Source of the DNA: Belnapia moabensis DSM 16746
GTDB lineage: Bacteria > Pseudomonadota > Alphaproteobacteria > Acetobacterales > Acetobacteraceae
Length of the DNA: 64,000 nucleotides
NCBI RefSeq assembly: GCF_000745835.1
Contig: NZ_JQKB01000006.1
Span: 62,001 to 126,000 of the forward strand
Direction: 5' to 3'
In this document: positions 34,483-44,211 of the stretch, piece by piece
How positions within the stretch are numbered: the first letter of the stretch is position 1
How the letters are laid out: every line of letters starts with the position of its first letter
Program-made: the position numbers and the translations under genes
The notes under the pieces: model-generated
The model's database searches: none
What the model saw: the letters and a program-made list of their open reading frames with translations, nothing else
Told to the model about the DNA's origin: nothing

Positions 34483-35498
34483 CGCCGCGCCGCCGCCTGC
34501 CTCGCCAGCCCGGTGACAGCATTCCGTGCCACAACCTCGCTCGGAATCCCCGTCGTCTTCGTCCGTCGCTCGGCCTTAAGCAACGCCGCTCCCGCCGCCT
34601 CCAGCGCCTCCGGCCGCCACAACCGCAGCGCCCGTTCGAAGGCCGGCTTGTGCCGGAAGAAGACCGGCGGCCGCAGCCCATCCACAGCCGCCGACGCCGC
34701 CGCGCCACCCGCCACGGCGAGCGAGGCCAGGTGCAGCCGCTGCACATGCCTGAGCGCCGCCCGCACCACCTGCACCGCATTCGCCCCTTCGGCGAAGGCC
34801 GTAGCCAGCGCCCGATCGGCCACCGCCGTCTCCCCGGTCATCGCCGCCATCAGCGCCTCCTCCAGGTCGAGCGCAGAGCCCTCGGCGACGCAGGCCAGCA
34901 CATCCTCCGGCGTCACCCGCCCGCCGGCCCCGACGAAAAGCGCCAGCTTCTCCAGCTCCCGGCGCAGCAGCATCCGGTCCTCGCCCAGTCGCTGCGCCAT
35001 CCATTCGATGGCCGCCGGCTCGGCCGAGACACCCAGCTCCTGCAGGATCTGCCCGATGGAGCCAGCCAGCTCGGCCCCCCGCTCCCGGTAGCAGGCGATC
35101 ACCGCCCCTTGCGCCGACCCTTCGACAGCTTTGTAAAGCGCGCTACTGGTCCTGAGCTCCGGCGCTTCCAGCACGACGAGCCCCGGCCCCGGCCCCGCCA
35201 GCGCCGCCTTGGCCGCCGCCACCGGCCCCGCTCCGTCGCCAATCTCCCGGACCCGGACGAGGCACCGCCCTCCGGTCAGCGGCGAGCTGGCAGCCTCGGC
35301 GGCGAGCTGCCCCGGGCTGCGCAATGCCTCCCGCCCCAACTCCACCAGCCGCAGCGCATCGCCTTCCGTCACGCGCCGCACCAGCGCCTCGGCCCGCTCG
35401 CGGATCAGCCCAGGGTCGTCGCCATGCAGCAGCACCACCCGGCACCCGCCGGGGTCGGTGAGGAAAGCCCCCACCCGCCTCGCATCGAGCTTCGCCAT
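34479..35498 (-). CDS. holA: DNA polymerase III delta subunit
   Basis: A 339-aa clamp-loader subunit that opens the beta clamp. [43 protein letters not shown] and the middle SAEPAAIEWMAQRLGEDRMLLRRELEKLALF match HolA. Its start overlaps the lptE stop by one base. The order leuS-lptE-holA facing parB is the standard alphaproteobacterial layout. Confidence 0.93.
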   Translation of the reverse strand: MAKLDARRVGAFLTDPGGCRVVLLHGDDPGLIRERAEALVRRVTEGDALRLVELGREALRSPGQLAAEAASSPLTGGRCLVRVREIGDGAGPVAAAKAALAGPGPGLVVLEAPELRTSSALYKAVEGSAQGAVIACYRERGAELAGSIGQILQELGVSAEPAAIEWMAQRLGEDRMLLRRELEKLALFVGAGGRVTPEDVLACVAEGSALDLEEALMAAMTGETAVADRALATAFAEGANAVQVVRAALRHVQRLHLASLAVAGGAAASAAVDGLRPPVFFRHKPAFERALRLWRPEALEAAGAALLKAERRTKTTGIPSEVVARNAVTGLARQAAARR

Positions 35499-36061
35499 CA
35501 GCCCGTCGCCTGCACTTCCTTCTGCCGGCGCAGCGCCATCGCCACCTGCCGCGAAACCTCATCGGAGAGGTCATCCATCAGCCGCGCCAGCGCCGCATCG
35601 CGCGAAGTATCGGCCGAGAAGAATTGCAGGTCCGGGATGTTGAAGGAGTCGATGGTTCGGTACGGTATGCCCGAAGCTGCGATCCGCTGCGGCGGCATGG
35701 CGATGGTATTGAGGTTCCAGCTGCCGTTGAGGATGAAGCGGATGCGCGTCGGCGTCCCATCCCGCCGGTAGCCGAGAATCTCGGACCCCAGATCGACATT
35801 GACGTTCAGCAGGTAGCGCGCCGGCGTCCCCGGCACGCTCTCCTCCATCCGCCGCTGCAGGCTCCGGCGCAGAAGCTGCCCCGTGCGGTCGTAGAGCGGC
35901 CCGATCCGCACCGCGGCCAGCTCCGCTTCCAGCTCCGCCTCGCTGCCGTCCGCGGCCGTGATCGGCCCATAGAGCGGGCGGAATCCGCAAGCCGAGAGGC
36001 CAAGCAGCCCCCCGAGCAGCCCGCGCCTAAACCACGAAATTGACGACACGTCCCGGGACAT
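35498..36061 (-). CDS. lptE: LPS-assembly lipoprotein LptE
   Basis: A ~187-aa outer-membrane lipoprotein that plugs LptD for LPS export. A short basic start and hydrophobic stretch end in the lipobox LSACG, followed by FRPLYGP typical of LptE. The start region overlaps the leuS 3' end by 35 bases; a GTG four codons in is an alternative. Family confirmed mainly by lipobox, FRPLYG and synteny. Confidence 0.9.
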   Translation of the reverse strand: MSRDVSSISWFRRGLLGGLLGLSACGFRPLYGPITAADGSEAELEAELAAVRIGPLYDRTGQLLRRSLQRRMEESVPGTPARYLLNVNVDLGSEILGYRRDGTPTRIRFILNGSWNLNTIAMPPQRIAASGIPYRTIDSFNIPDLQFFSADTSRDAALARLMDDLSDEVSRQVAMALRRQKEVQATG

Positions 36062-38645
36062 GGATGCGCTTCCGGATGGGGCGGCTGGCGATGGAACGCT
36101 GCACGTTCTCCTCCGCCTCGGCCAGGGAGAAGATCATAGCCTCATCGGCCTCGGCCGGCACCTCGATCGTTGCGCGCAGCTTGCCAAGCACCTGCACGGC
36201 CAGCGTCAGCGTCTCCGCCTTCAGCAGCGCCGGGTCGGCCTCCAGCCATGGGAGATCGGCGACCATCGCCCCCTCCCCCGGCCGCAGCATCGACCAGAGC
36301 TCCTCCGCCAGATGCGGCATCATCGGCCCGGCGAGCCGCACCAGCGCCTCCAGCGCCTCGCGCCGCACCGCGCCATCCACCGCCCCCGCATCGCCCACCG
36401 CATTGGCGAATTCATGGATGCGCGCCACCGCGACGTTGAAGGCGAACCCCTCCAGCGCCTCGGTCACGGCCGCGATGGTCCGGTGCGTCGCCTGCCGCAG
36501 CTTCCGCGCCGCACCTTCGGCGCCCTCCACCGAAGCCCCCGCCGGCGGCAGCTCGCTCAGCGCGCCCGCCACCAGCCGATAGACCCGCTGCGTGAAGCGA
36601 TAGGCCCCCGCCACGCCGCTCTCGGTCCACTCCATGTCCCGCTCGGGCGGGTTGTCGCTGAGGATGAACCACCGCGCCGTATCCGCCCCGTAGCGGCCGA
36701 TGATGGCCCCCGGATCGACGGTGTTGCGCTTCGACTTCGACATCGCCTCGACGCGCCCGATGACCACCGGCGCATTGCCGCCCTTCAGCCGCGCCGTCCG
36801 CGTCCCATCGGCGGCCAGCGAGAACTCCACCTCTTCCGGGTAGAGCCACCGCCCATCGGCCGATTTGTAGCTCTCATGCGTGACCATCCCCTGGGTGAAG
36901 AGCCCGGCGAAAGGCTCCCGCACCGCCAGGTGCCCCGTCTCCCGCATGCCGCGCGTGAAGAAGCGGCTGTAGAGCAGGTGCAGGATCGCATGCTCAATGC
37001 CGCCGATATACTGGTCGACCGGCAGCCACCCATCGACCGCCTCCCGCACCACCGGCACCTCCGCCCGCGGCGAGCAGAAGCGCGCGAAATACCAGCTGCT
37101 GTCGACGAAGGTATCGAAGGTATCCGTCTCCCGCCGCGCCGCCTTGCCGCATTGCGGGCAATCGACATGCCTCCATGTCGGATGATGATCCAGCGGATTC
37201 CCCGGCCGCGAGAAATCCACGTCGTCCGGCAGCTTCACCGGCAGGTCCGCTTTCGGCACCGGCACCACGCCGCAAGCCTCGCAATGGATCACCGGGATCG
37301 GACAGCCCCAGTACCGCTGCCGCGACACGCCCCAGTCGCGCAGGCGCCAGTTGACGACGCCCGTCCCCTGCCCCTTGGCCTCCAGCGCCTCGATCGCCCG
37401 CCGCTTCGCCGCCGGCACGTCGAGCCCGTCGAGGAAGCCCGAGTTGAAGATCGTCCCGTCGCCCGTATAGGCCGCGTCCCCGAGCGCGAAGCTCCCCGCA
37501 TCCGCCCCCGCCGGCAATACGACGGGCTTAATCGCCAGCCCGTACTTGCTGGCGAATTCGAAGTCCCGCTCGTCATGCCCGGGGCAGCCGAAGATCGCGC
37601 CCGTGCCGTATTCCATCAGCACGAAATTGGCGATCCAGACCGGGAAGCTGACACCCTCGAGGAAGGGATGCGCGACGCGGAAGCCGGTGTCGAAGCCGCG
37701 CTTCTCCGCCTGCTCGATCGCCGCCTCGCTCGTCCCCATCCGCCGGCACTCGGTGACGAACTCCGCCGCCGCCGGATCGCGCGCCGCGGCCGCCGCCGCC
37801 AGCGGATGCTCCGCCGCGACGGCCAGGAAGCTCATCCCGAACAGCGTATCCGGCCGCGTGGTGAAGACCTCCACCTCGTCGATGCCCGCCTGCGCCTCGG
37901 CCAGCCGGAAGCGCACCCGCGCCCCCTCGCTGCGGCCGATCCAGTTGGCCTGCATCGTCTTCACCCGGTCCGGCCAGCGCTCCAGCGTGCCGAGCGCCTC
38001 CAGCAGCTCTGGCGCAAACTTGGTGATGGCGAAGAACCACTGGCTGAGCTGCTTCTTCTCGACCAGCGCCCCGCTCCGCCAGCCCCGCCCGTCGATCACC
38101 TGCTCATTGGCGAGCACGGTGCCATCCACCGGGTCCCAGTTGACCCAGCTCTCCTTCCGCTCGACCAGCCCTGCCTGCCAGAAGTCGAGGAACAGCGCCT
38201 GCTGCTGCCCGTAATACTCGACATCGCAGGTGGCGAATTCCCGCGACCAGTCGAGCGACAGCCCCATGCGCTTCAGCTCCGCGCGCATGTTGGCGATATT
38301 GTCATAGGTCCACTTGCCAGGATGGATGCCGCGCTCCCGCGCCGCATTCTCCGCCGGCAGGCCGAAGGCGTCCCAGCCCATTGGGTGCATCACCTGATGC
38401 CCGCGCGCCCGCTTGTAGCGCGCCACCACATCGCCCAGCGTGTAGTTCCGCACATGCCCCATATGGATCTTGCCGCTGGGGTAAGGGAACATCTCAAGGA
38501 CGTAGTATTTCGGACGGCTGCCGTCCGGCACGTCCGGCACGGCGAAGCATTGCCGCCGGTGCCATTCCGCCTGCCAGCGCGGCTCGGCGGCGGCGAAGTC
38601 GTAGCGGGTATCGGCGGGCGAAGTGGTGGTGCTGGCGTCGCTCAT
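36027..38645 (-). CDS. leuS: Leucyl-tRNA synthetase
   Basis: An 872-aa class I synthetase. HIGH-type motif [19 protein letters not shown], the CP1 editing domain ([24 protein letters not shown]), a zinc knuckle (CEACGVVPV ... CPQCGKAA) and KMSKS-type motif [13 protein letters not shown] are present. ATG at 38645 is preferred; an ATG six codons upstream is possible. The adjacent DUF3576 gene usually found upstream is here displaced by about 5 kb. Confidence 0.97.
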   Translation of the reverse strand: MSDASTTTSPADTRYDFAAAEPRWQAEWHRRQCFAVPDVPDGSRPKYYVLEMFPYPSGKIHMGHVRNYTLGDVVARYKRARGHQVMHPMGWDAFGLPAENAARERGIHPGKWTYDNIANMRAELKRMGLSLDWSREFATCDVEYYGQQQALFLDFWQAGLVERKESWVNWDPVDGTVLANEQVIDGRGWRSGALVEKKQLSQWFFAITKFAPELLEALGTLERWPDRVKTMQANWIGRSEGARVRFRLAEAQAGIDEVEVFTTRPDTLFGMSFLAVAAEHPLAAAAAARDPAAAEFVTECRRMGTSEAAIEQAEKRGFDTGFRVAHPFLEGVSFPVWIANFVLMEYGTGAIFGCPGHDERDFEFASKYGLAIKPVVLPAGADAGSFALGDAAYTGDGTIFNSGFLDGLDVPAAKRRAIEALEAKGQGTGVVNWRLRDWGVSRQRYWGCPIPVIHCEACGVVPVPKADLPVKLPDDVDFSRPGNPLDHHPTWRHVDCPQCGKAARRETDTFDTFVDSSWYFARFCSPRAEVPVVREAVDGWLPVDQYIGGIEHAILHLLYSRFFTRGMRETGHLAVREPFAGLFTQGMVTHESYKSADGRWLYPEEVEFSLAADGTRTARLKGGNAPVVIGRVEAMSKSKRNTVDPGAIIGRYGADTARWFILSDNPPERDMEWTESGVAGAYRFTQRVYRLVAGALSELPPAGASVEGAEGAARKLRQATHRTIAAVTEALEGFAFNVAVARIHEFANAVGDAGAVDGAVRREALEALVRLAGPMMPHLAEELWSMLRPGEGAMVADLPWLEADPALLKAETLTLAVQVLGKLRATIEVPAEADEAMIFSLAEAEENVQRSIASRPIRKRIHVPGRVVNFVV

Positions 38646-38779
38646 GGGGGACCGGATGCTCATCGGACTCAGGGAATAGGCTGGCCTTACCTATTAGGGA
38701 AGTCCGTGCCGCCATCGCCACCGTTGCCTCAGCGAGACGGCGGGGCCACATAGTCGGTGCCCCACCGCATGGACCCTCG

Positions 38780-39874
38780 ATGCGCTTCCGCCTGTTGCTG
38801 ATCCTGCTGCTCGGCCTCGCGCCCCCGCTGCGTGCCGAGCCCATCGAGGCGCAATACCGCAGCATCTTCTCCGCCAGCGCGCTCGGCACGCCGGGGCCCT
38901 CGCTCGGCCTCGTCAGCAACTTCACCCTGGTCTATCGCGGGCTGATGGGCCATGCCGCCTTTGCCCTGGCGCGCGAGGCCTCCGGCCGCTCCGCCTGGGG
39001 CTACGCCAATGCCGCGCCGACGCCCGAGCAGGCCCAGGCCGCCGCCCTGGCCAATTGCCGCCGCGTGCTCGGCCCGGTCCAAGCCGAATGCCGCATCCTC
39101 GCCAGCGATGCCGGACTCGCCGGCGGCCCCTCCATTCCCCTCGCCCAGGGCGGCATCGGCCCCTTCCGCTGGGCGCCGATGCTGCTCCGCCGTGGCCCGC
39201 AGGCGGCCCGCGGCGTCGTCATCTGGTCGCATGGCTATGGCGGGCCGGAGCGCGACTACCGCACCGCCCCCACCCCCGGCTTCGTCTCCATCCTGAACGA
39301 TGCGGGGTGGGACGTGCTGCGCTTCGACCGCAACCCGGCCGAGGACGCCCTCTACACCAGCCTGCCGCGCCTCACGGACGGCTTGCAGGCCGTGCGCGCC
39401 GCCGGCTACCGCCGCATCATCCTCGGCGGCCAGTCGCGCGGCGGCTGGCAGTCGATCATGGCGGCGAGCGCCCATCCCGGCCTGGTCGATGCGGTGATCG
39501 CCACCGCCCCCGCCGCCCATGGCGAGGCGAGCCGGGCGAACAACCTCGCCTCCGGCCTTGAAGACTTCCGCCGCCTGCTCGCCGGCCTGCCGCCGGGCGG
39601 CCCGCGCCTCGCCGTCGCCATCTTCGACGGCGACGACTTCGACCCAGACCCCGAAGCCCGCGCCAGGCTGTTGGAGGAGGCGGCACAGCGCCGCCCGGCG
39701 CCGGTGCTGGCCCTCTGGCCCGCCGGCTCGCAGCCCACCCCCATCCGCGGCCATGGCGGCGGCACCGACTGGCGCTTCACCACCCTCTACGGCGCCTGCC
39801 TGCTCACCCTGGCCGATGCCCCGGAAGCCGCCGCCCCACGCGGCCTCCGCCGCACCCCCTGCGGCGGCGGCTGA
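38780..39874 (+). CDS. Secreted alpha/beta hydrolase
   Basis: A 364-aa protein with a clear Sec signal (MRFRLLLILLLGLAPPLRA). The C-terminal two thirds are an alpha/beta hydrolase: oxyanion-region VVIWSHGYGG, nucleophile elbow GGQSRGGW (Ser), an acidic residue near FDGDDFDPD and a likely His in RGHGGG. The N-terminal part resembles a DUF with ...AWGYANAAPTPEQAQAAALANCRR (a DUF4189-like or Cys-containing repeat). Substrate unknown; location periplasmic. Confidence 0.75.
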   Translation: MRFRLLLILLLGLAPPLRAEPIEAQYRSIFSASALGTPGPSLGLVSNFTLVYRGLMGHAAFALAREASGRSAWGYANAAPTPEQAQAAALANCRRVLGPVQAECRILASDAGLAGGPSIPLAQGGIGPFRWAPMLLRRGPQAARGVVIWSHGYGGPERDYRTAPTPGFVSILNDAGWDVLRFDRNPAEDALYTSLPRLTDGLQAVRAAGYRRIILGGQSRGGWQSIMAASAHPGLVDAVIATAPAAHGEASRANNLASGLEDFRRLLAGLPPGGPRLAVAIFDGDDFDPDPEARARLLEEAAQRRPAPVLALWPAGSQPTPIRGHGGGTDWRFTTLYGACLLTLADAPEAAAPRGLRRTPCGGG

Positions 39875-39917
39875 GGGACCTTGCGCCACCGGAACCGCCG
39901 CCCCTACCCTCGCCCGC

Positions 39918-40778
39918 ATGAAATGCCCGCCCTTCGACTACCACGCGCCACGCAGCCAGGCGGAAGCCCTCGCCCTGCTGGCCCGCCATGGTGAGGAGGG
40001 GAAAATTCTTGCCGGCGGCCAGAGCCTGGTCCCGACCATGGCCTTCCGCCTGTCGCGCCCGGCCAGCCTGATCGACATCAACCGCATCGCCGAACTCGAC
40101 CATTGCCGCGCCGAGGGCGGCCGGCTGCGCATCGGCGCGCTCACCCGCCATGCCCGCTTCGAGCGCCCGGTAGCACCCGGCCCGACTGGCGCGCTGCTTG
40201 CCCGCGCGGCCGAGCACATCGCCCACGCCCCGATCCGCACCCGCGGCACCTTCTGCGGCAGCCTCGCTCATGCCGACCCGGCCTCCGAATGGTGCTGCAT
40301 CGCCCTCGCCCTTGGCGCCGAGATGCGGGTGCTGCGCGAGGGCGGCGAGCGCCTGGTCCCCGCCGCCGACTGGTTCCAGTCCGTCTTCACCACCGCCCTC
40401 GCCCCGGATGAGCTGCTGGCCGAGGTAAGCCTCCCTCTGCTCGGCCCCGACTGGCGCTGCGGCTTCGCCGAGTTCAACCGCCGCGCCGGCGACTTTGCCC
40501 TGGCGATGGCGGTGACCGCCCTCCGCCTCGACCCCGCCGGCCATGTGGCGGAGGCCCGCATCGCCCTCGGCGGCGTCGCCGGCACGCCGATCCTGGCCGA
40601 GACGGCCGCCGCCTCCCTCCTCGGCGCCCCGCCGACGCCCGAGCGCCTCCGCGCCGCCGCTGCCCTGGCGGCCGAAGGCTTCGAGCCGACCGAGGACGCC
40701 CAGGTCCCCGCCGACTACCGCCGCGACTTGGTCCGCGCCATGACCCGCCGTGCCCTGGAAGGGTCACTTGCCGCATGA
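39918..40778 (+). CDS. Molybdenum hydroxylase FAD subunit (CoxM type)
   Basis: A 286-aa FAD-binding subunit of the xanthine oxidase/CO dehydrogenase family. FDYHAPRSQAEALALLARH, ILAGGQSLVPTMAFRL (FAD pyrophosphate loop), TRGTFCGSLAHADPASEW and the C-terminal domain are typical. It carries electrons from the 2Fe-2S subunit to the acceptor. First of three coupled genes; its stop overlaps the large-subunit ATG. Confidence 0.92.
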   Translation: MKCPPFDYHAPRSQAEALALLARHGEEGKILAGGQSLVPTMAFRLSRPASLIDINRIAELDHCRAEGGRLRIGALTRHARFERPVAPGPTGALLARAAEHIAHAPIRTRGTFCGSLAHADPASEWCCIALALGAEMRVLREGGERLVPAADWFQSVFTTALAPDELLAEVSLPLLGPDWRCGFAEFNRRAGDFALAMAVTALRLDPAGHVAEARIALGGVAGTPILAETAAASLLGAPPTPERLRAAAALAAEGFEPTEDAQVPADYRRDLVRAMTRRALEGSLAA

Positions 40779-43081
40779 ACTGGACTGGCCGCCGCCTCCC
40801 CCGCACCGAGGACCCCGCCCTGCTCCGCGGCGAGGGTGCATTCACCGCCGACCTTGCTGCCGGCGCCCGCGCCGTGCGCTTCCTGCGCAGCCCCTACGCC
40901 GCCGGCCGCATCCTCTCGATCACGGCCCCCGACCTCCCCCCCGGCGCCCTGCTGATAACGGGCGCCGACCTCGAGGGCGTCGGCGCCATCCGCCCCGAGC
41001 TCTTCCGCTTCAACTACCGCGCCATCGCCCAGCCCGTGCTGCCGCGCGAGCGCGTCCACTTCGTCGGCCAGCCCGTCGCCGCCGTCGTCGCCGCCACGCC
41101 GGAAGAGGCCGAGGACATCGCCGAGACCATCCTCCTCGACATCGAGCCCGAGGACCCCGTCGTCACCATCGACGACGCGCTGCGCCCTGGCACCCCTACC
41201 CTCCACGCCGAAGCCCCCGGCAACCTCGTGGTGGACGGCACCATCCGCCACCCCGACTGCGAGGCCGCCTTCGCCCGCGCCGACCGCATCGTCGAGCTCA
41301 CCCTCCGCTCCGGCCGCCAGAATGCCACGCCGATGGAGGCCCGCGCCGGCCTCGCCGCCTATGACCGCGCCACGGGCCGCATCCGCCTCACCGCCTCCTG
41401 CCAGATGCCGCATATGCTCCGCACCGGCATCGCCACCCTGCTCGGCATGGCCGAGGCCGACCTCCAAATCGTCGCCCCCGACGTGGGCGGCGGCTTCGGC
41501 CAGAAGATGGCCCTCTTCCCCGAGTACCCACTGCTGGTCTGGCTCGCCCGTCGCCACCGCGGCAGCTTCTGCTGGGTCGAGGACCGCAACGAGAACCTGA
41601 TCGCCTCCGCCCATAGCCGCGAGCAGCGCCACCACCTGCGCGCCGCCTTCGCCGCCGACGGCACGCTGCTGGGGCTGGAGGCCGACATCCTCGCCAATAC
41701 CGGCGCCTTCTCCTGCTACCCGACCACCTGCGGCGTCGAGCCGCTGATGGCGCTGGCGGAGTACCCCGGCCCCTACCGCCTCCCCACCTACGCCGCCCGC
41801 GCCCGGGCGCTTGCGACGAACACCTGCCCCGCCGCGCCCTATCGCGGCGTCTCCCGCCCCGTCGTCACCTTCGGGCTGGAGCGGCTGATGGACCGCGCCG
41901 CCGCCGCCCTCGGCATCGACCCGGTCGCGCTCCGCCGCCGCAACCTCGTCACCGAATTCCCGCATGTGACGCCGACCGGCCTCACCCTCGACCAGGCCTC
42001 CTATGTCGAGGCGCTGGACCGCGCCGTGGAAGCCGCCGACATCCCCGCCTTCCGCACCCGCCAGCAGGCCGCCCGCCGCGAGGGCCGCTATCTCGGCCTC
42101 GGCCTCGCCGTCTTCAACGAGCGCACCGGCTACGGAACCCCGGCCTTCGCCGCCCGCGGCATGGGCATCGTCCCTGGCTACGAGGTGGTGGACATCGCCA
42201 TGACCCCCGCCGGCGAGGTGGAGGTCCGCATCGGCGCCTCCCCCCATGGCCAGGGCCTGCGCACCGCCCTCGCCCAGCTCGCCGCCGACCGCCTCGGCCT
42301 CGACCCGTCGCGCATCCGCGTCATCCATGGCGATACGGACCGCACGCCCTATGGCTGGGGAAGCTTCGCCAGCCGTGGCGCCGTCATCGCCGGCGGCGCC
42401 ACGCAGCTCGCCGCGGACAAGCTCGCCGCCCGCCTCCGCCGCGCCGCCGCCCGCCTGCTCCAGGCCGAGCCCGAGAGCATCGCCCTCCGCGACGGCGCCG
42501 CCTGGGCCGGCGAGGCCTCCATCCCGCTCACCGAGATCGCCCGCCGCGTCCACCAGCGCTCCGAGCAGCTCTCCGACCTCGACGGCTTCAACCTCGCCGA
42601 GACGGCGCAATACGACCCCGGCGGCACCTTCTCCAACGCCTGCCATGTCGCGGAAGTCGAGGTGGATGCCGAGACCGGCCATGTTCGCGTCCTGCGCTTC
42701 CTCGTCGTCGAGGATGCCGGCCGCCTGCTGAACCCGCTGATCGCCGATGGCCAGGTCCATGGCGGCGTCGCCCAGGGCATCGCCAACGCCCTGCTGGAGG
42801 AAGTCCTCTACGCCCCCGACGGCAACCCGCTCACCGGCAGCCTCGCGGACTACCTCCCCCCCAGCGCCGCCGAGATCCCACCCATCGAGATCATCCACAT
42901 GGAAACCGAAAGCCCCGAGACGCTGACCGGCGCCAAGGGCCTCGGCGAGGGCGGCACCATCGGCGCCCCGGCCGCCATCGCCAATGCGATCAGCGACGCC
43001 CTCGCCCCCTTCGGCGTCGACATCACGGAACTGCCTGCGACCCCCGCCCGCATCCGCGCCCTGATCCGGAACGCCCGATGA
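40775..43081 (+). CDS. Molybdenum hydroxylase large (molybdopterin) subunit
   Basis: A 768-aa catalytic subunit. It has VGGGFGQKM, the active-site loop PYRGVSRP and the terminal GAKGLGEGG with the catalytic Glu. The loop lacks the AYRCSFR of form I CO dehydrogenases, so a xanthine/aldehyde/aromatic hydroxylase is more likely than CO oxidation; the substrate is unknown. Needs molybdopterin cytosine dinucleotide. Coupled on both sides by ATGA overlaps. Order is medium-large-small. Confidence 0.92.
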   Translation: MNWTGRRLPRTEDPALLRGEGAFTADLAAGARAVRFLRSPYAAGRILSITAPDLPPGALLITGADLEGVGAIRPELFRFNYRAIAQPVLPRERVHFVGQPVAAVVAATPEEAEDIAETILLDIEPEDPVVTIDDALRPGTPTLHAEAPGNLVVDGTIRHPDCEAAFARADRIVELTLRSGRQNATPMEARAGLAAYDRATGRIRLTASCQMPHMLRTGIATLLGMAEADLQIVAPDVGGGFGQKMALFPEYPLLVWLARRHRGSFCWVEDRNENLIASAHSREQRHHLRAAFAADGTLLGLEADILANTGAFSCYPTTCGVEPLMALAEYPGPYRLPTYAARARALATNTCPAAPYRGVSRPVVTFGLERLMDRAAAALGIDPVALRRRNLVTEFPHVTPTGLTLDQASYVEALDRAVEAADIPAFRTRQQAARREGRYLGLGLAVFNERTGYGTPAFAARGMGIVPGYEVVDIAMTPAGEVEVRIGASPHGQGLRTALAQLAADRLGLDPSRIRVIHGDTDRTPYGWGSFASRGAVIAGGATQLAADKLAARLRRAAARLLQAEPESIALRDGAAWAGEASIPLTEIARRVHQRSEQLSDLDGFNLAETAQYDPGGTFSNACHVAEVEVDAETGHVRVLRFLVVEDAGRLLNPLIADGQVHGGVAQGIANALLEEVLYAPDGNPLTGSLADYLPPSAAEIPPIEIIHMETESPETLTGAKGLGEGGTIGAPAAIANAISDALAPFGVDITELPATPARIRALIRNAR

Positions 43082-43569
43082 CCAAGACGCCGATCCGCCT
43101 CACCGTGAACGGGGTGCCGCACGACATCGCCGTCGAGCCCCGCCGCACGCTGGCCGATGCGCTGCGCGACGACTGCGGCCTGACCGGCACCCATCTCGGC
43201 TGCGAGCACGGCGTCTGCGGCGCCTGCACGGTTCTGTTGGACGGCGAGGTCGTCCGCGCCTGCCTGCATTTCGCCATCCAGGCCGATGGCCGCACCATCC
43301 GCACCGTCGAGGGCCTCGCCACGCCGGACGGCACCCTCAACCCGCTGCAGCACGCCTTCTGGCAGCATCACGGCCTGCAATGCGGCTTCTGCACGCCCGG
43401 CTTCCTGATGCTCGCCACCTGGCTGCTGGAACAGGAAGAGCCGGTGGACGAGGCGCGCCTGCGCCACGTCCTCTCCTCCAACCTGTGCCGCTGCACCGGC
43501 TATCAGAATATCCTCACCGCCGTCCGCGCCGCCGCGCAGGCGATCGGTAAATGGACGGAAGCGGCCTAG
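43078..43569 (+). CDS. Molybdenum hydroxylase 2Fe-2S subunit
   Basis: A 163-aa subunit with two [2Fe-2S] sites: plant-type CEHGVCGACTVLLDG...C and the helical CGFCTPG ... CRCTGYQNI. It links the molybdenum centre to FAD. No maturation factors (XdhC, MobA-like) are adjacent. The 3' end overlaps the convergent DUF3576 gene by four bases. Confidence 0.95.
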   Translation: MTKTPIRLTVNGVPHDIAVEPRRTLADALRDDCGLTGTHLGCEHGVCGACTVLLDGEVVRACLHFAIQADGRTIRTVEGLATPDGTLNPLQHAFWQHHGLQCGFCTPGFLMLATWLLEQEEPVDEARLRHVLSSNLCRCTGYQNILTAVRAAAQAIGKWTEAA

Positions 43570-44102
43570 CGCGAAGCCGACTGGCTCCGCAGCTCCCGCG
43601 CCCGCGCCAGCACCTTGTCCTCGAGATCGGAGTTGGTCGAAACCGAGACCGGGCTGTCCACCCACTGCCCATGGTCCAGCGTCTGCCGGAACACCTGCAC
43701 CCGCACCCCATCCGAGCGAAGCTGCCGCCCGAGCACATAGGCCTGCGCCCGGAACCGCTCACCATTGGCCGAAGGTGGCGAATACCAGTCGGTGATGATC
43801 GTCCCGCCGAAGGGATCGGCCGAGGCCAGCGGCATGAAGGAGAGGGTGTCGAGCGTCGCCCGCCACAGATAGGCGTTCACGCTGAGCCCGCTGCCGCCAC
43901 CGCTGGCCGCCGCCTCCCGCGCCTCGCGGTCCTTGTCCACGCCGAAGACGACGATGCCGGCGCTCGCGCCTTGCGGGCGGTTCCGCGCCCGGCCTTGGCG
44001 CCAGTCGCCATACTCGTCATTCCCGACCAGGCGCTGGTTCTCGCCGCCGCAGGCAGCGAGCAGGGGAAGGGCGGCAACGAAAGCAAGAAGGGCTGGTTTC
44101 AT
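43566..44102 (-). CDS. DUF3576 lipoprotein
   Basis: A 178-aa lipoprotein: signal ending in the lipobox LLAACGG, then a beta-rich domain (LSVNAYLWRATLDTLSFMPLASADPFGGTIITDWY) typical of DUF3576. Function unknown, probably an outer-membrane-associated envelope protein. In many alphaproteobacteria it sits immediately upstream of leuS; here the hydrolase and molybdenum hydroxylase genes separate the two. Confidence 0.85.
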   Translation of the reverse strand: MKPALLAFVAALPLLAACGGENQRLVGNDEYGDWRQGRARNRPQGASAGIVVFGVDKDREAREAAASGGGSGLSVNAYLWRATLDTLSFMPLASADPFGGTIITDWYSPPSANGERFRAQAYVLGRQLRSDGVRVQVFRQTLDHGQWVDSPVSVSTNSDLEDKVLARARELRSQSASR

Positions 44103-44159
44103 GATGCGCGCACACTAGATGCGCCGCCCGGGCAATCAAGCATAATTGCGTTGAGAAAC

Positions 44160-44190
44160 AAAAAGGGGCGGCAGGTTACCCTGCCGCCCC
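44160..44190 (-). terminator. Intrinsic terminator of the porin gene
   Basis: On the minus strand arms GGGGCGGCAGG and CCTGCCGCCCC flank a four-base loop and are followed by TTTTT. It lies 21 bases after the porin stop; a textbook Rho-independent terminator. Confidence 0.93.
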
Positions 44191-44211
44191 CATTCCGCTG
44201 GTCCCGAAGGA

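Noticed and set aside
36060-38753. 897-codon plus-strand open frame opposite leuS
   Set aside because: Arg/Pro/His-rich shadow of the leuS coding sequence with no recognisable domain.
40715-42898. 727-codon minus-strand open frame opposite the molybdenum hydroxylase large subunit
   Set aside because: Composition-driven antisense frame; the plus-strand product has full family motifs.
40775-43081. Carbon monoxide dehydrogenase large subunit
   Set aside because: The active-site loop PYRGVSRP lacks the Cys-containing AYRCSFR of form I CO dehydrogenase.
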